Origin: an uncultured Algimonas sp.
Lineage (GTDB): Bacteria; Pseudomonadota; Alphaproteobacteria; Caulobacterales; Maricaulaceae
Reading direction: 5' to 3'
DNA length: 64,000 nt
Assembly (NCBI RefSeq): GCF_947498175.1
Contig: NZ_CANMJB010000003.1
Coordinates: forward strand, 310,001 to 374,000
In this document: positions 8,878 to 18,834 of the stretch, one piece after another
Numbering within the stretch: the stretch's first letter is position 1
Layout of the letters: every line of letters starts with the position of its first letter
Notes under the pieces: generated by a model
Seen by the model: only the letters and a program-made list of their open reading frames with translations
Told to the model about the DNA's origin: nothing
Databases searched by the model: none
Translations under genes and position numbers: made by a program

Positions 8878-9976
8878 CTACTCCGCGTCCTCGTAGCCGG
8901 TGCGGCGCAGATAGTCGGCGAAGTCCGGAAGGTGAACGCCGTGTCGCCATGGTCGGGGCTGTAGATCATACCCTTGCGGATAATGGTGGAGTGACGCGGG
9001 CCGAGACGCTGTGTCGACTCGCCCAGCTGTTCGGCAATATCGCCCGACCGAAAGGGCCGGGGCCGGGCAGGCGCGCCACGACAGCTTGGCGGGCAGCCTC
9101 GGCATGGTCATGCGTGATCGGAGACTCCGGCGCGATATTCCAGGCATGATAGGCCCATTCCTGCAGGAAGTAGGGATAACCATTCGTGTCGGCGACGATT
9201 TCGGACAGGGCGGCCTCCTCGATATCCTCGCCTTCGTCCCGGACGGGATCCTCGACCGCGCGGCGGGCTTCATCCGCGTCCAGCGGTCTGATCGTGTGTT
9301 ATTGGAACAGGCGTTCGGCGTTGGATTTCGCGTTTCCGGCCAAGCTTGCGACCTGCGGCAGTCCGGCCCCGATAAAGACGACCGGCAGGGTCTTCTGGGC
9401 GCATTTGTGCAGCGCCGTGATCAGCGCCCCGAGCTCGTCGCCGTTCAGATATTGAACTTCGTCGATCAGCAGGAGGAAGACGCCGCCCGCATCGCGCGCG
9501 GCCTGACCGACCCTGACGAAGAGATCCGTCAGATCCATGGTCAGATCGCCGCTATCGGCTACGCCGGGTTCCGGATCGACCGTCAGGCTCGCGCCGCCAT
9601 ATTCCAGCCGAAAGGCCGAGGCGAAACTCCGCAGGGCCTTCATCGCGTCGTGCGCCCCCGCCTTGGCGGCATCGACCGCCGAAAGTTTGCGTAGAACGCC
9701 GCGCAGGAGCGGGTAGGTCAGCTTTGGCAGGTCGCCGCCTTCCGGCGCTTCGATCATGGCGGTCCAGGCGCTCCAATCGTGAGCGCTTCCGCGCTTTCGG
9801 CGATGTGATTGAGAAGAACCGTCTTGCCTGTGCCGCGCAGACCCAGCAACATATGGCTCCGGCTTGGCCGACCTAGCGCAAAGATACGTCGATATCGCGC
9901 AGGATGGTATCGCGACCGACAAGTTCGGGCGGGGCGCGCCGGCTCCGGGAACGAAGGGATTGCGAATGGCGCCCAT
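8878..9976 (-). pseudogene. Decayed AAA-type ATP-binding protein
   Basis: Pieces of one ATPase spread over three frames. Frame one starts MGAIRNPFVPGAG; the next piece reads ELVGRDTILRDIDVSLR in a second frame (shift near 9935); the P-loop piece MLLGLRGTGKTVLLNH is in a third frame (shift near 9875); the frame returns to the first near 9770 with the Walker B-like LLLIDEVQYLNGDELG. A TAA at 9299-9301 then interrupts NAERLFQ, the same frame continues (EIVADTNGYPYFLQEWAYHAW), and a last shift near 9055 precedes the terminal DFADYLRRTGYEDAE. At least four frame breaks plus one nonsense codon, so not functional. The family is the archaeal-ATPase-like group of stand-alone AAA proteins. Confidence 0.85.
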
Positions 9977-10044
9977 GGTCTCGAATGTAGGGAAATTATG
10001 CATTTGTACGAGAAATATCGCATAAGAGGATAAAGTTCATAGAT

Positions 10045-10677
10045 ATGTCTTTCCCTCCCGGATTTCTCCACGCACCGCTCTATTTCAGCCCGCCCGAACA
10101 GGCGACGCTGATCGAGGCCGTCTCTGAAGGGCTCGCCCGAGCGCCCTTCTTTCAGCCCACAATGCCGCGCACCGGCGCGCCGCTCTCCGTCGTGATGAGC
10201 AATTTCGGACCATTGGGCTGGGTGACGGACCGGGTGGGCGGGTACCGTTATCAGGACCGCCATCCGGTGACGGGCGCGCCTTGGCCGGATATGCCGCCGA
10301 TCCTGCTGGACCTCTGGGACCAGGTGACCGACTGGCCGGACCGGCCCGAAGCCTGTCTGATCAATTGGTACCGGGCGGAGGCACAGGACGGCAAAGGCGC
10401 GAGGATGGGCTATCATGTCGATAATGACGAACGGGATCTGAACGCGCCGGTCGTGTCGGTCAGTCTCGGCGATCCGGCGCTCTACCGGATCGGTGGGCCA
10501 GAGCGGGGCGGCCAGACGAGCGGGATCAAGCTGATGTCTGGGGACGTCGTTGTGCTGGCGGGCAAGGCGCGGCGCTGCCACCATGCCGTGACGAAGGTCT
10601 ATTATGGCCAGAGCGCGCTGGTGCCCAAAGGCGGGCGGATCAATCTGACGATGCGGGTCGTCGGAACGCCGGACTGA
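10045..10677 (+). CDS. alkB: Alpha-ketoglutarate-dependent DNA repair dioxygenase AlkB
   Basis: 210 aa, the usual AlkB size. Oxidatively removes methyl groups from 1-methyladenine and 3-methylcytosine in nucleic acids using Fe(II) and 2-oxoglutarate. Iron ligands visible: His124 and Asp126 (GYHVDNDE) and His180 (RRCHHAV). The 2-oxoglutarate/nucleotide motif RINLTMR (198-204) is the AlkB RxNxTxR signature. A hydrophobic N-terminus is absent, so cytosolic. Stands between the ATPase pseudogene and a convergent secreted-protein gene. Confidence 0.93.
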   Translation: MSFPPGFLHAPLYFSPPEQATLIEAVSEGLARAPFFQPTMPRTGAPLSVVMSNFGPLGWVTDRVGGYRYQDRHPVTGAPWPDMPPILLDLWDQVTDWPDRPEACLINWYRAEAQDGKGARMGYHVDNDERDLNAPVVSVSLGDPALYRIGGPERGGQTSGIKLMSGDVVVLAGKARRCHHAVTKVYYGQSALVPKGGRINLTMRVVGTPD

Positions 10678-10680
10678 GCG

Positions 10681-11622
10681 TCAATCCGTGAAGGGCCAAC
10701 CGGACGGATAAAGACGCTCGAAACAGGTCTTCAGCGCCTCTTCATAGGGTTTCCGGCGAGCCTTATGCTCTTCGAGGCTTTCAACGCCCGTCCCTCTGTG
10801 ACCGTCGGGCTTGGCGTGGGCGAGTTGAGCCTTGCAATGCCGCTCCACCTCATAATAGCGAAATGTCGTTCCGAGTTCGTGCTGGACGGCGACATCGACT
10901 GGAATGCCCTGCACACAGCGGGCCTGTCTGCCATCGCGTTCATAGACGGGGGGCTGAAAGGAGGCTTCGATTTCGGCATTGTCCAGGTCGATCTCGGCCT
11001 GCAGCTCTTTCCGCTCGCTCACGCTCATCGTTTCGTCCGCGTCGATCGGAAGCGCCGTCAGTCTTTCATCGACATCGACCACGAAAGGGGGGTCGAACGT
11101 GACGGGCATGGCCCGGGGCGGCGCCTCCGTTCCCTCGACATTGTAGGGAAAATATTCTTTCTCTGCGTCATCCGCATAGGGAGAGCCGCAGATCGCCCAT
11201 CCGCCCGAGGCGGTTCTGCCGACGGGTTTGAAATTGTACTTGTCGTGATAGCGCCCGCTATCCAGATCGTGAACGAAAAGCAGAACGGGACCGTTCTGGT
11301 CGCTGTAACGCGGCGTACCGTAATGATCGAAAGCGGTGAAATCGATCGTGTCGCGATCATGGGTGCCAGACACCAAGTTCAGAATGCGAAAGCGGGATTC
11401 CCATTCCGTATCCATGCTAATGACGATCGATTCCTCTCCGGTCACGGGATCAAACTCAGCCGCGGAGGGCGTTTCAGGCGCGCTTCGGGTAAAAACCTCT
11501 TCGCCCACGAAAGCGATGACGGTGCCGTCCCCCAAGCCGCCAGCCATCCTGTCGAAGTCGTTCTCGACAGGACCGGCCGCGATGAGGATTGTCAGAGCAG
11601 GAAGGAGCCAAAGCCGTTTCAT
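10681..11622 (-). CDS. Hypothetical exported protein
   Basis: 313 aa from the second of two tandem ATGs; an AAGGAGG ribosome site sits 5 nt before it. Residues 1-17 (MKRLWLLPALTILIAAG) form a signal peptide. The mature part is acidic and polar, with two cysteines near the middle and others toward the C-terminus and no recognised domain. The C-terminal third is charged and probably helical. Convergent with alkB, only 3 nt apart. Function unknown. Confidence 0.72.
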   Translation of the reverse strand: MKRLWLLPALTILIAAGPVENDFDRMAGGLGDGTVIAFVGEEVFTRSAPETPSAAEFDPVTGEESIVISMDTEWESRFRILNLVSGTHDRDTIDFTAFDHYGTPRYSDQNGPVLLFVHDLDSGRYHDKYNFKPVGRTASGGWAICGSPYADDAEKEYFPYNVEGTEAPPRAMPVTFDPPFVVDVDERLTALPIDADETMSVSERKELQAEIDLDNAEIEASFQPPVYERDGRQARCVQGIPVDVAVQHELGTTFRYYEVERHCKAQLAHAKPDGHRGTGVESLEEHKARRKPYEEALKTCFERLYPSGWPFTD

Positions 11623-11697
11623 CATCACCTCCTTACCACAAAGTCCGGCCTGACAAAACTGGACCGACACTCTACACGCTCCATCATGATCCCAGTC

Positions 11698-11946
11698 ATG
11701 ACACTCCCCGACCTGATCGGCCTGCTTGGCGTGGCCTGCGTGCTGTTCGCCTATTGGGCGCTGCAGACGGAGCGGCTGGCGTCCGAAGACTGGCGCTTTT
11801 CGGCCGTCAACGGCATCGGGGCCGTACTGATCATGGTGTCGCTGTTCCACACCTTCAATCTGGCCAGCTTCGTGATCGAAATCGTCTGGCTGGCGATCAG
11901 TCTTTACGGCCTGTGGAAGGCATGGCGAAAGACTGGGAACATTTGA
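11698..11946 (+). CDS. Small membrane protein, CBU_0592-like
   Basis: 82 aa with three hydrophobic segments (about 4-20, 34-50 and 52-72). The pattern DLIGLLGVACVLFAYWALQ, then a polar turn, then a final SLYGLWKAW resembles the CBU_0592 family of small uncharacterised integral membrane proteins. An alternative ATG at 11686 would add four residues. Function unknown. Confidence 0.7.
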   Translation: MTLPDLIGLLGVACVLFAYWALQTERLASEDWRFSAVNGIGAVLIMVSLFHTFNLASFVIEIVWLAISLYGLWKAWRKTGNI

Positions 11947-11999
11947 GCAAGCCGGCTAGTTTCCCCTGCGAGTTCCATGACTCCGGAAGGAAAGCGCCC

Positions 12000-12521
12000 A
12001 TGACCGATACCGAAACGCTGAATACAGAACCGCAAAGGCAGTTCCTTGAACAGATCAAAAACGCACGCTGCGTCATGCTGGGCAGCCCGGATGCCTCACA
12101 GCAACTCCAGCCGATGAGCCCGCAGGTCGATTCCGCCATGATCGAGGATGCGGAGAACGGGCAGGACGCCGTCGTCTATTTCTATTCCGACAACACATCC
12201 GAGCTGGGCCGCACCGTGCTGGAACGCCCTGGCGACCATGTGCGCCTGGTCTTCATGGACAAGGACTACCAGGTCAGCGCGACCGGCGCGCTCGACGTGG
12301 AGCGCAGTCCGGATCTGGTCGAGCGGTTCTGGAACCCGATCGCAGCGAGCTGGTATCCCAGCGGCCAAGACGATCCCAAGATGCTGATGCTGAAATTCAC
12401 GTTGGATCAGGCTCAGGTCTGGGCCTCGGACGCAAACTTCGTCACATTCCTCTACGAGACGGCGAAAGCCAATCTGACCGATACGCTACCGGATGTCGGC
12501 GCACGCGCTGAAATCGGCTGA
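12000..12521 (+). CDS. Pyridoxamine 5-phosphate oxidase-like / general stress FMN-binding protein
   Basis: 173 aa. The layout matches the split-barrel flavin-binding general stress proteins: an N-terminal helix, a VVYFYSDNTSELGRT strand-loop (about residue 56), a strand with RLVFMDKDYQVSATGALDV, and WNPIAASWYPSGQDDPKM near residue 115, the family's conserved W-x-W-type segment. Start at 12000 is preceded by GGAAGGAAAG. Probably binds FMN or F420-like cofactor in the cytosol; substrate unknown. Confidence 0.8.
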   Translation: MTDTETLNTEPQRQFLEQIKNARCVMLGSPDASQQLQPMSPQVDSAMIEDAENGQDAVVYFYSDNTSELGRTVLERPGDHVRLVFMDKDYQVSATGALDVERSPDLVERFWNPIAASWYPSGQDDPKMLMLKFTLDQAQVWASDANFVTFLYETAKANLTDTLPDVGARAEIG

Positions 12522-12530
12522 GCCAAGGCT

Positions 12531-13355
12531 TTACGCTCCATTGCCATACATCAGGATGAGGAACTCGCCATATTGGTTTTCCGTAGCAAAGAACTCATGG
12601 GTCATGCCTTTGGGGACGAGCACGGTTTCCCCTTCACGGAAGTCGCGCGCCACTCCGTCTAACTTCCCGCCGAAACGGCCGCGCGTCACGATGATCGCCG
12701 TGTCGAATTCATTGACCTGATCCTTGGGGTCGGCGTTGATATGCATGCCCGGTTTCAACTGGTACCAAGCCGACCGCAGACCCGTATCGTAGATCAGCAC
12801 GCTTGTGTTCGCGCCGTGTATTTCACGCGTCGCCCCGTCGCCGAACGGGATCGTTTCCGGCCACGCCCGGTTCCAGAAATGCAGGGTCAACGGAATGTAG
12901 AAACTCCTGACGCGGTCCGCATCGGCGAAATCCGGCGGCGTTCGCGGGGTCAGAGGTGTCGGATCGTCGGCCCGGGCCTGTCCCATGGCGGTCAGAGCGT
13001 TTAGCGATCTTTGGTGAAGGCGGCGCAGCGTCTCCCCATCGGTTTCGAAGCCCCAGTCGAAATCCTCCGGCGCTCCGGGCGCGTGGCTTCCGCCTTGATC
13101 GGATAGCCGGATCGTATGCCCCTCGCCGTCGATCCAGAGACCGAGCGTCACGGCCTCTTCCAGGGGAAATTCCCGTGACCCGCGCCAAGCCTGTGCAAAA
13201 TCCCGCAATAGGGCCTCGGCGTTCTCCGCCTCCACCGCGAACGGGGGCAAAACGGGACGGGTCATGTTCGTGGGTGTCGATGTACACGCCGCCATGGCGA
13301 TGGTCGCGAACACTGTCAGCAAAATGGGGCGCCCGAATCTGGAAGGGTCTGTCAT
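12531..13355 (-). CDS. Cupin-domain lipoprotein
   Basis: 274 aa with an N-terminal lipoprotein signal ending in the lipobox MAAC (Cys24). The C-terminal ~80 residues form a cupin barrel: WYQLKPGMHINADPKDQVNEF, a glycine turn, then GETVLVPKGMTHEFFATEN with the His usual in cupin motif 2. The ATG at 13355 has an AAGGAGG site 6 nt upstream. The middle part has no recognised motif. Membrane-anchored in the periplasm; ligand unknown. Confidence 0.72.
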   Translation of the reverse strand: MTDPSRFGRPILLTVFATIAMAACTSTPTNMTRPVLPPFAVEAENAEALLRDFAQAWRGSREFPLEEAVTLGLWIDGEGHTIRLSDQGGSHAPGAPEDFDWGFETDGETLRRLHQRSLNALTAMGQARADDPTPLTPRTPPDFADADRVRSFYIPLTLHFWNRAWPETIPFGDGATREIHGANTSVLIYDTGLRSAWYQLKPGMHINADPKDQVNEFDTAIIVTRGRFGGKLDGVARDFREGETVLVPKGMTHEFFATENQYGEFLILMYGNGA

Positions 13356-13465
13356 GTCGGCCTCCTTTTCGCTCCGCTTTATCGCTCGCTTTCTAGCCTT
13401 CGAGCAAACCTATTGTTGGCAGGGAGGGCTTCTTCTTCAGACTGGGGGACGTTAGGAACCGACTT

Positions 13466-14773
13466 ATGTCCGATCTCTTCGCGCCCCTGACCCTGCCTTG
13501 CGGCCATGTCCTGTCCAACCGGATCGCCAAGGCGGCGATGGAGGAGAACATGGCGGACCAGCCTCCTTTCGCCGATAATAACCTGCCCGACGGTGTCGGA
13601 CAGGTGCCGGGCGAGCGGTTGGTCAATCTTTACACAGAGTGGGCCGATGGCGGGGCCGGAATGCTGATCACCGGCAACGTCATGGTCAGCGAGACCGCGC
13701 TGACCGGCCCGGGCGCCGTCGTGTTGCGCCAGGGTACGCTGGACGAACCGGATGTGCGAGAGCGGTTCGAACGCTGGGCGCAGGCGGGCAAGCGCAACGG
13801 CACGACGCTCCTCATGCAGATCAGCCATCCAGGGCGGCAACTCTACGCCGCGCAAGGTGTGGAAGCGGTCAGCGCGTCCGACTCCCGCCTCGACATGGGC
13901 AGCGAGACCCTGTCCAAACTGTTCGCCCCCGCGCGCGCTTTGAGCGGTGACGAAATCCGCGGCATCATAAGGCGCTTCGCCGAGACGGCGCTGGCGGCCC
14001 GGTCCGCCGGATTCGACGGGGTCGAGATCCACGCCGCGCATGGTTACCTGCTGGCGCAATTCCTGTCGCCGCTGACCAACCGGCGCGAAGACGAGTGGGG
14101 CGGGCCGCTGGAGAACCGTGCCCGCCTGTTGCTGGAGATCGTTCGGGCCGTGCGCGACCGGGTCGGAACGGACTTCATCGTCGCGGTGAAACTCAATAGC
14201 GCGGACTTCCAGACGGGTGGCTTTGACGTGAGCGACGCGGTCCAGGTCGTGAACTGGCTCGGAGCGGAGGCCGTCGATTTCGTGGAGATCAGCGGCGGCA
14301 CCTATGAGTCCGCCGCCATGATGGGCGACAGCCAGGACGGGCGGATTTCGCAGAGCACGGTCGAACGCGAAGCCTTCTTCCTGGAATTCGCCAAAGACAT
14401 CGCAGCGACCGCGACCATGCCCCTGATGGTGACGGGCGGCATCACGCGGCGCGACACGGCCGAACGCGTTGTGGGAACGGACGGCATCGAGCTGGTCGGC
14501 CTGGCGCGGGCTCTGATCGTCACGCCAGACCTGCCCGCGCGCTGGCAGGCTGGAGAGGACATTGCCGGACCGGTCCAGACCGTGGGCTGGAAGAATGCCG
14601 CCCTGCGCAGCCTCGCCAACATGGCGCTAGCCAAGGCCAATCTGCGCCGCATGAGCCGGGGCCAAGCGCCCAAACGCAAGATCAATCCAGTGCTGGCAAG
14701 CCTCGTGCAGCAGAAGAACCAGGCGCTGCAGACGCGGCGCTACAAGCGCTGGCTTGAAGGCTTTGATCGCTGA
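13466..14773 (+). CDS. NADH:flavin oxidoreductase, Old Yellow Enzyme family
   Basis: 435 aa TIM-barrel flavoenzyme. Recognised by SNRIAKAAMEENMA near the N-terminus, QISHPGRQ (about 115), the substrate-binding HAAHGYLLAQFLSP (about 190), NRREDEWGG and the FMN phosphate site near LVGLARALI (about 345). No C-terminal FAD/NAD domain, so the short single-domain class. Reduces activated alkenes or similar; natural substrate unknown. Upstream gene is divergent; the downstream S9 peptidase is convergent. Confidence 0.9.
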   Translation: MSDLFAPLTLPCGHVLSNRIAKAAMEENMADQPPFADNNLPDGVGQVPGERLVNLYTEWADGGAGMLITGNVMVSETALTGPGAVVLRQGTLDEPDVRERFERWAQAGKRNGTTLLMQISHPGRQLYAAQGVEAVSASDSRLDMGSETLSKLFAPARALSGDEIRGIIRRFAETALAARSAGFDGVEIHAAHGYLLAQFLSPLTNRREDEWGGPLENRARLLLEIVRAVRDRVGTDFIVAVKLNSADFQTGGFDVSDAVQVVNWLGAEAVDFVEISGGTYESAAMMGDSQDGRISQSTVEREAFFLEFAKDIAATATMPLMVTGGITRRDTAERVVGTDGIELVGLARALIVTPDLPARWQAGEDIAGPVQTVGWKNAALRSLANMALAKANLRRMSRGQAPKRKINPVLASLVQQKNQALQTRRYKRWLEGFDR

Positions 14774-14821
14774 TGCGGGGCTTTCGATCCGGGCCGTCAG
14801 GCCCAGGTGCCGATTGCGGTC

Positions 14822-16879
14822 CTAATTCTTGTCCCAGCCCAACTTCTCTTCCAGTCCCAGATCGAACTCCGGCATCGGGTCGTCGCGGGTGGCGTTCGGC
14901 GCCAGATAGGTGTCCATCCAGCGCATCAGGCGGTAGGCGTAGTCGAGGCGGGACGCCGCCTTGCGGTTGCCATGGCCTTCGCGTGGATAGAAGACGAGCC
15001 GCACCGGCGTGTCGGTTCGCACCTTCATGGAGCGGTAGAGTTCCATCGACTGGCTGGGATGGACGCGCGTGTCGCGCTCGCCGTGCAGGATCAGGGTCGG
15101 GGTGGTGGACTTGCCCGCATGGAAGATGGGCGAGCGTTCCAGCAGGTTCATCCAATTGTCCTCCCACGGCCATTTTAGCGAATGGACGAGATGCATCTCG
15201 TTGGGGATGTCGCTGGTGCCGAACTTCGATACCTGGTTGGAAATGCCGACGAACGGCACGGCGGCGGCGAAATGTTCGCTCTGCGCGGTCGCGCCCCACA
15301 TCGATGCGTAGCCGCCATAGGAGCCGCCGGTGATGCCGACCCGGTCCTCATCGACGATGCCCGCCTCGACCAGCGCCTGCACGCCGTCGACCAGATCGTC
15401 GAACTCCTTGCCGGCATAATCGTTTTGATGTTCCTTGGCGAAAGCGACGCCGCGGCCCGTGGAGCCGCGATAGTTGGGATAGAAGACGGCGTAGCCGTCG
15501 CCCGCGCCGAACTGCCCGGCCAAGCTGTAGGCCGTCAGCCAGCCGTCGGAATAATGCGCTTCCGGCCCGCCATGGACCGTCAGGATCAGCGGCCACCCCC
15601 CGGCCGGTTTCGCGCCGGTCGGCGTGATCAGCAGGCCTTCGATCTCGCGTCCGTCGCGCGCATCATAGGTGAAGGTGGTCTGCGGGAACAGTGTCTTGCC
15701 GGCCAACCAATCATTGTGATTGGTCAGCTTCTGCGCGCTATTGCCACGACTGGCGAAGACTTCAGTTGGATGGGCTGGGCTATCGGCGGTGAAGAAGATC
15801 CGGCCGTCGCGGCCCACTTCGGCATTCCGCACGACGAGGGTCTCGGAGGTCGGGATCGTCCGTTCCTCACCGCCCGACAGGTCGTAGGCGACGAGCGCGC
15901 TCTCCACGCCGCGATGGGCCACAGCGAGGATCGAGTCGTCGTCGAGCCATTCCACGTCCATCACATGTTGCAACGCGTCCTTGGTCAGCTGCGTGAAGCG
16001 GCCGTCCGCAATGTCGGCGACCATCAGCACGCCGTCCGACGTGTCGCCGATATCCGTCCCGGCCTGGAAGGCGATGCGCCGACTATCCGGCGAAATCCTG
16101 AAGCCGCCGAGCTTGCCGGGCGTCGCGACTTCGGCGCGCAAGCCGCCCGTGCGGGCGTCGATCACATGCAGGCGCGACTTCATGTAGAAATCGTCGATCA
16201 GGGCCGTCGGCACGGCCGAAGCGACGAGGGTCCGTCCGTCGGCCGACAGTTCCAGCCCGGTGACGTGCTTGGCGTCGAACAGCTTGCGCGCTTGCGCGTC
16301 CACGCCGCTGCGTAAGGACACCGACCACAACGCATTCATGTCCTGGTCTTCCTCATAGGCGTAGGCGTCGAAGCCCTTGTCGGCCAAGGTCTCGTCGTCT
16401 TCGTCCTTTTCGCCCGCGACGAAATAGAGCGTGCCGCCATCCGGCGACACGGTATAGTCGCCGATTCCGGTTTCGTGCTCGAACACCTTGCCGGCCTCGC
16501 CGCCGACCAGGGAAATGCCGTAGAGCGCATTATGGTCGTCGTCGCCGCGCTTGGTGACGAAATAGACGGTGCGGCCATCCGGGCTAAAATGCGGGCGTGA
16601 AATACTGCCTTTCGCAGTCGTGAACAGGGTCGGGGCCCGGTCGGCGCGCTTGATGTAAAGCTGGCTGACGGAGCCGCCATCCTCTTCTCCGGCATGCAGG
16701 TCCGGATATTTCGAAACCGTGTAGGCGATCGTCGCACCGTCGGGCGCGACCGTCAGGTTCCCCGCATTCTGGATATGAGCGATGTCCTCGATTTCCATCG
16801 GTGCGGCGATGGCGGGTGCGGCCGAAAGGGCCAGGGCGAGCGAGGAAGCGAATCCGGCAAGCAGGCGGGTCGGTGTCAT
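14822..16879 (-). CDS. Exported S9-family (prolyl oligopeptidase-like) serine peptidase
   Basis: 685 aa with a signal peptide (cut after AIA, about residue 26). The N-terminal ~400 residues form a beta-propeller of WD/TolB-like repeats; the C-terminal catalytic domain has the alpha/beta-hydrolase triad: Ser in GGSYGGY (about 521), Asp in HGERDTRVHP (about 601) and His in REGHGNRK (about 637). S9C-type acylaminoacyl or dipeptidyl peptidase acting in the periplasm on short peptides. Confidence 0.93.
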   Translation of the reverse strand: MTPTRLLAGFASSLALALSAAPAIAAPMEIEDIAHIQNAGNLTVAPDGATIAYTVSKYPDLHAGEEDGGSVSQLYIKRADRAPTLFTTAKGSISRPHFSPDGRTVYFVTKRGDDDHNALYGISLVGGEAGKVFEHETGIGDYTVSPDGGTLYFVAGEKDEDDETLADKGFDAYAYEEDQDMNALWSVSLRSGVDAQARKLFDAKHVTGLELSADGRTLVASAVPTALIDDFYMKSRLHVIDARTGGLRAEVATPGKLGGFRISPDSRRIAFQAGTDIGDTSDGVLMVADIADGRFTQLTKDALQHVMDVEWLDDDSILAVAHRGVESALVAYDLSGGEERTIPTSETLVVRNAEVGRDGRIFFTADSPAHPTEVFASRGNSAQKLTNHNDWLAGKTLFPQTTFTYDARDGREIEGLLITPTGAKPAGGWPLILTVHGGPEAHYSDGWLTAYSLAGQFGAGDGYAVFYPNYRGSTGRGVAFAKEHQNDYAGKEFDDLVDGVQALVEAGIVDEDRVGITGGSYGGYASMWGATAQSEHFAAAVPFVGISNQVSKFGTSDIPNEMHLVHSLKWPWEDNWMNLLERSPIFHAGKSTTPTLILHGERDTRVHPSQSMELYRSMKVRTDTPVRLVFYPREGHGNRKAASRLDYAYRLMRWMDTYLAPNATRDDPMPEFDLGLEEKLGWDKN

Positions 16880-17073
16880 GGCATGTCCTTGATCAGAGGT
16901 CGGTCGGGACCTCTTAGCCGATGGAAGGCCGGGGGGTAAACTTATACCGATTATAAGTTTCGAGTTCGGAGGCGCTTTCAGCCAGCCAGGATGTAAGACA
17001 GGATGAGAGCGGGCTTTCGCTGCCGCTCACCGCGCCTGCGGCGCGGGCGTTTTCATCAACGGCCAGGCCTGCC

Positions 17074-18507
17074 CTATAATCCGATGCTTTGGTAGTGCAG
17101 CGCAATATCGCTGATCGCCACGTAGAACGCCGCCGTGCGCAGATCTTCCAGTTCCGGCTTTTCCTTCAATGCGGCGCGGATGTTCTGATAGGCGAGGCGC
17201 ATCGTATCGTCGAGGCCCGCGCGGACCAGGTCGAGCTCGTCGGCGCCTTCCATCCATTCGGCCTTGAAGTCGTCGGTGAACTTGATGCCGTTCTCCTCCA
17301 GCGCTTCGATCAGGTGGCGGTTGCGGGATTCCTCATTGCGGCGCTGCATCCGGCCGAAGCGGATGTGGCTGATGTTCTTGACCCATTCGAAATAGGATAC
17401 GGTCACGCCGCCCGCATTGGCGTACATGTCCGGGATGATGACCACGCCGCGGTCGCGCAGAATCTTGTCCGCTTTCGCCGTAACGGGGCCGTTGGCGGCC
17501 TCGATGATCAGCTTGGCCTTGACCGAATAGGCGTTGTCGAGATTGATCTGGCCTTCCAGCGCGGCCGGGATCAGGATGTCGCAGCGGTCAGACAGTGCCG
17601 CGCGGCCGTCCTCGTCGAATTCGCCGCCGTCAAATTCCGACAGATGTCGCCCAGCCAACAAATGCAGTTTCAGTGCTTCGATGGCGAGGCCGTCCGGATT
17701 GCGGATCACCCCGTCGCGTTCGATCACGGCCGTGATCTTGGCGCCGTCCTCTTCGGACACGAACTTGGCGGCGTGGTAGCCGACATTGCCGAGGCCCTGG
17801 ACCACCACCGTCTTGTCCTGCAGATCGCCGCGCAGGCCTGCGCCTTCCACATCTTCCGGATGGCGGAAGAATTCGCGCAACGCGTATTGCACGCCGCGGC
17901 CCGTCGCCTCGACCCGGCCTTCGATTCCGCCAAGATGGACGGGTTTGCCGGTCACGCAGGCCATATTGTCCATGTTGGTGTTGTTGAGGCGGCGGTACTC
18001 GTCCATCATCCAGCTCATCTCGCGCTCGCCCGTGCCCATGTCGGGCGCAGGCACGTTGAGCGAAGGATGGATCAGGTCGCGCCGGGCGAGTTCGAAGGTG
18101 AAACGGCGCGTGATGCGCTCTAGCTCGTTCTCTTCCCAATCGCCCGGATTGATGCAGAGCCCCCCCTTGGAGCCGCCGAACGGCACTTCGACCAGCGCGC
18201 ATTTATAGGTCATCAGCGCGGCCAGCGCCTCGACTTCGTCCTGATTGACGTGGGAGGAATAGCGGATGCCGCCCTTGACCGGCTCGCGGTGCTCGGAGTG
18301 GACGGACCGGTAGCCGACGAAAGTCTTGACCTCGCCGCGCAACTTCACGCCGAAGCGCACGATATAGGTCGCGTTGCAGACGCGGATCTTCTCGATCAGG
18401 GCGGGCGACAGGTCCATGAAGGACGCGGCCCGGTTGAACATGAGTTCGACGGATTCGCGGAAACCCAGCTCGCCCGACGGGGATTTGGGGGTGCGGTGCT
18501 TGGCCAT
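17074..18507 (-). CDS. gdhA: Glutamate dehydrogenase (Glu/Leu/Phe/Val family)
   Basis: 477 aa. Converts glutamate to 2-oxoglutarate and ammonia. Seen: the catalytic-lysine loop PFGGSKGGL (about 125), the substrate segment VPAPDMGTGEREM, the Rossmann motif VVQGLGNVG (about 230) and the C-terminal YANAGGVTVSYFEW. Start at 18507 is set by AGGAGG 8 nt upstream; an extended frame upstream reads unrelated sequence. NAD or NADP preference cannot be told. Monocistronic. Confidence 0.94.
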   Translation of the reverse strand: MAKHRTPKSPSGELGFRESVELMFNRAASFMDLSPALIEKIRVCNATYIVRFGVKLRGEVKTFVGYRSVHSEHREPVKGGIRYSSHVNQDEVEALAALMTYKCALVEVPFGGSKGGLCINPGDWEENELERITRRFTFELARRDLIHPSLNVPAPDMGTGEREMSWMMDEYRRLNNTNMDNMACVTGKPVHLGGIEGRVEATGRGVQYALREFFRHPEDVEGAGLRGDLQDKTVVVQGLGNVGYHAAKFVSEEDGAKITAVIERDGVIRNPDGLAIEALKLHLLAGRHLSEFDGGEFDEDGRAALSDRCDILIPAALEGQINLDNAYSVKAKLIIEAANGPVTAKADKILRDRGVVIIPDMYANAGGVTVSYFEWVKNISHIRFGRMQRRNEESRNRHLIEALEENGIKFTDDFKAEWMEGADELDLVRAGLDDTMRLAYQNIRAALKEKPELEDLRTAAFYVAISDIALHYQSIGL

Positions 18508-18834
18508 GCGGGCCTCCTGCGCAGGCCCCGGCGGGCGGGGCGGTAATCGCGAAACGGGAATCGCCCCGGTCGATGACGGCAGCCCCATATAGGAGTGGAG
18601 CCACCCTGTCCCCGGCAAAAACGCACAAATTTTTCGACTGCGCTTCTGCCGATGGTCCCAGTGCGTGACACAAGAGGGTTGACGCAAGGTTTCCGGATCC
18701 GGGAGCCGTTGTTTCCGTTGTCCGGCTTAACCCGGCCTTAGGGGCGGCCGTGCTTGGATGGGATGGTCGTATTGCGGTGCCGGTAGAGCGCGACCCCGCC
18801 GTGCCCCAACCGCCGAGGATAAAAAGCCCCGAAC
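18508..18834 (+). other. 327-bp intergenic region between divergent genes
   Basis: Holds the leader of the glutamate dehydrogenase gene on the minus side and the upstream region of the 194-aa protein on the plus side. A TTGACG hexamer lies at 18679 but no good -10 is placed after it. A small CCGGATCCGG palindrome is near 18695. Nothing else recognised. Confidence 0.5.
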
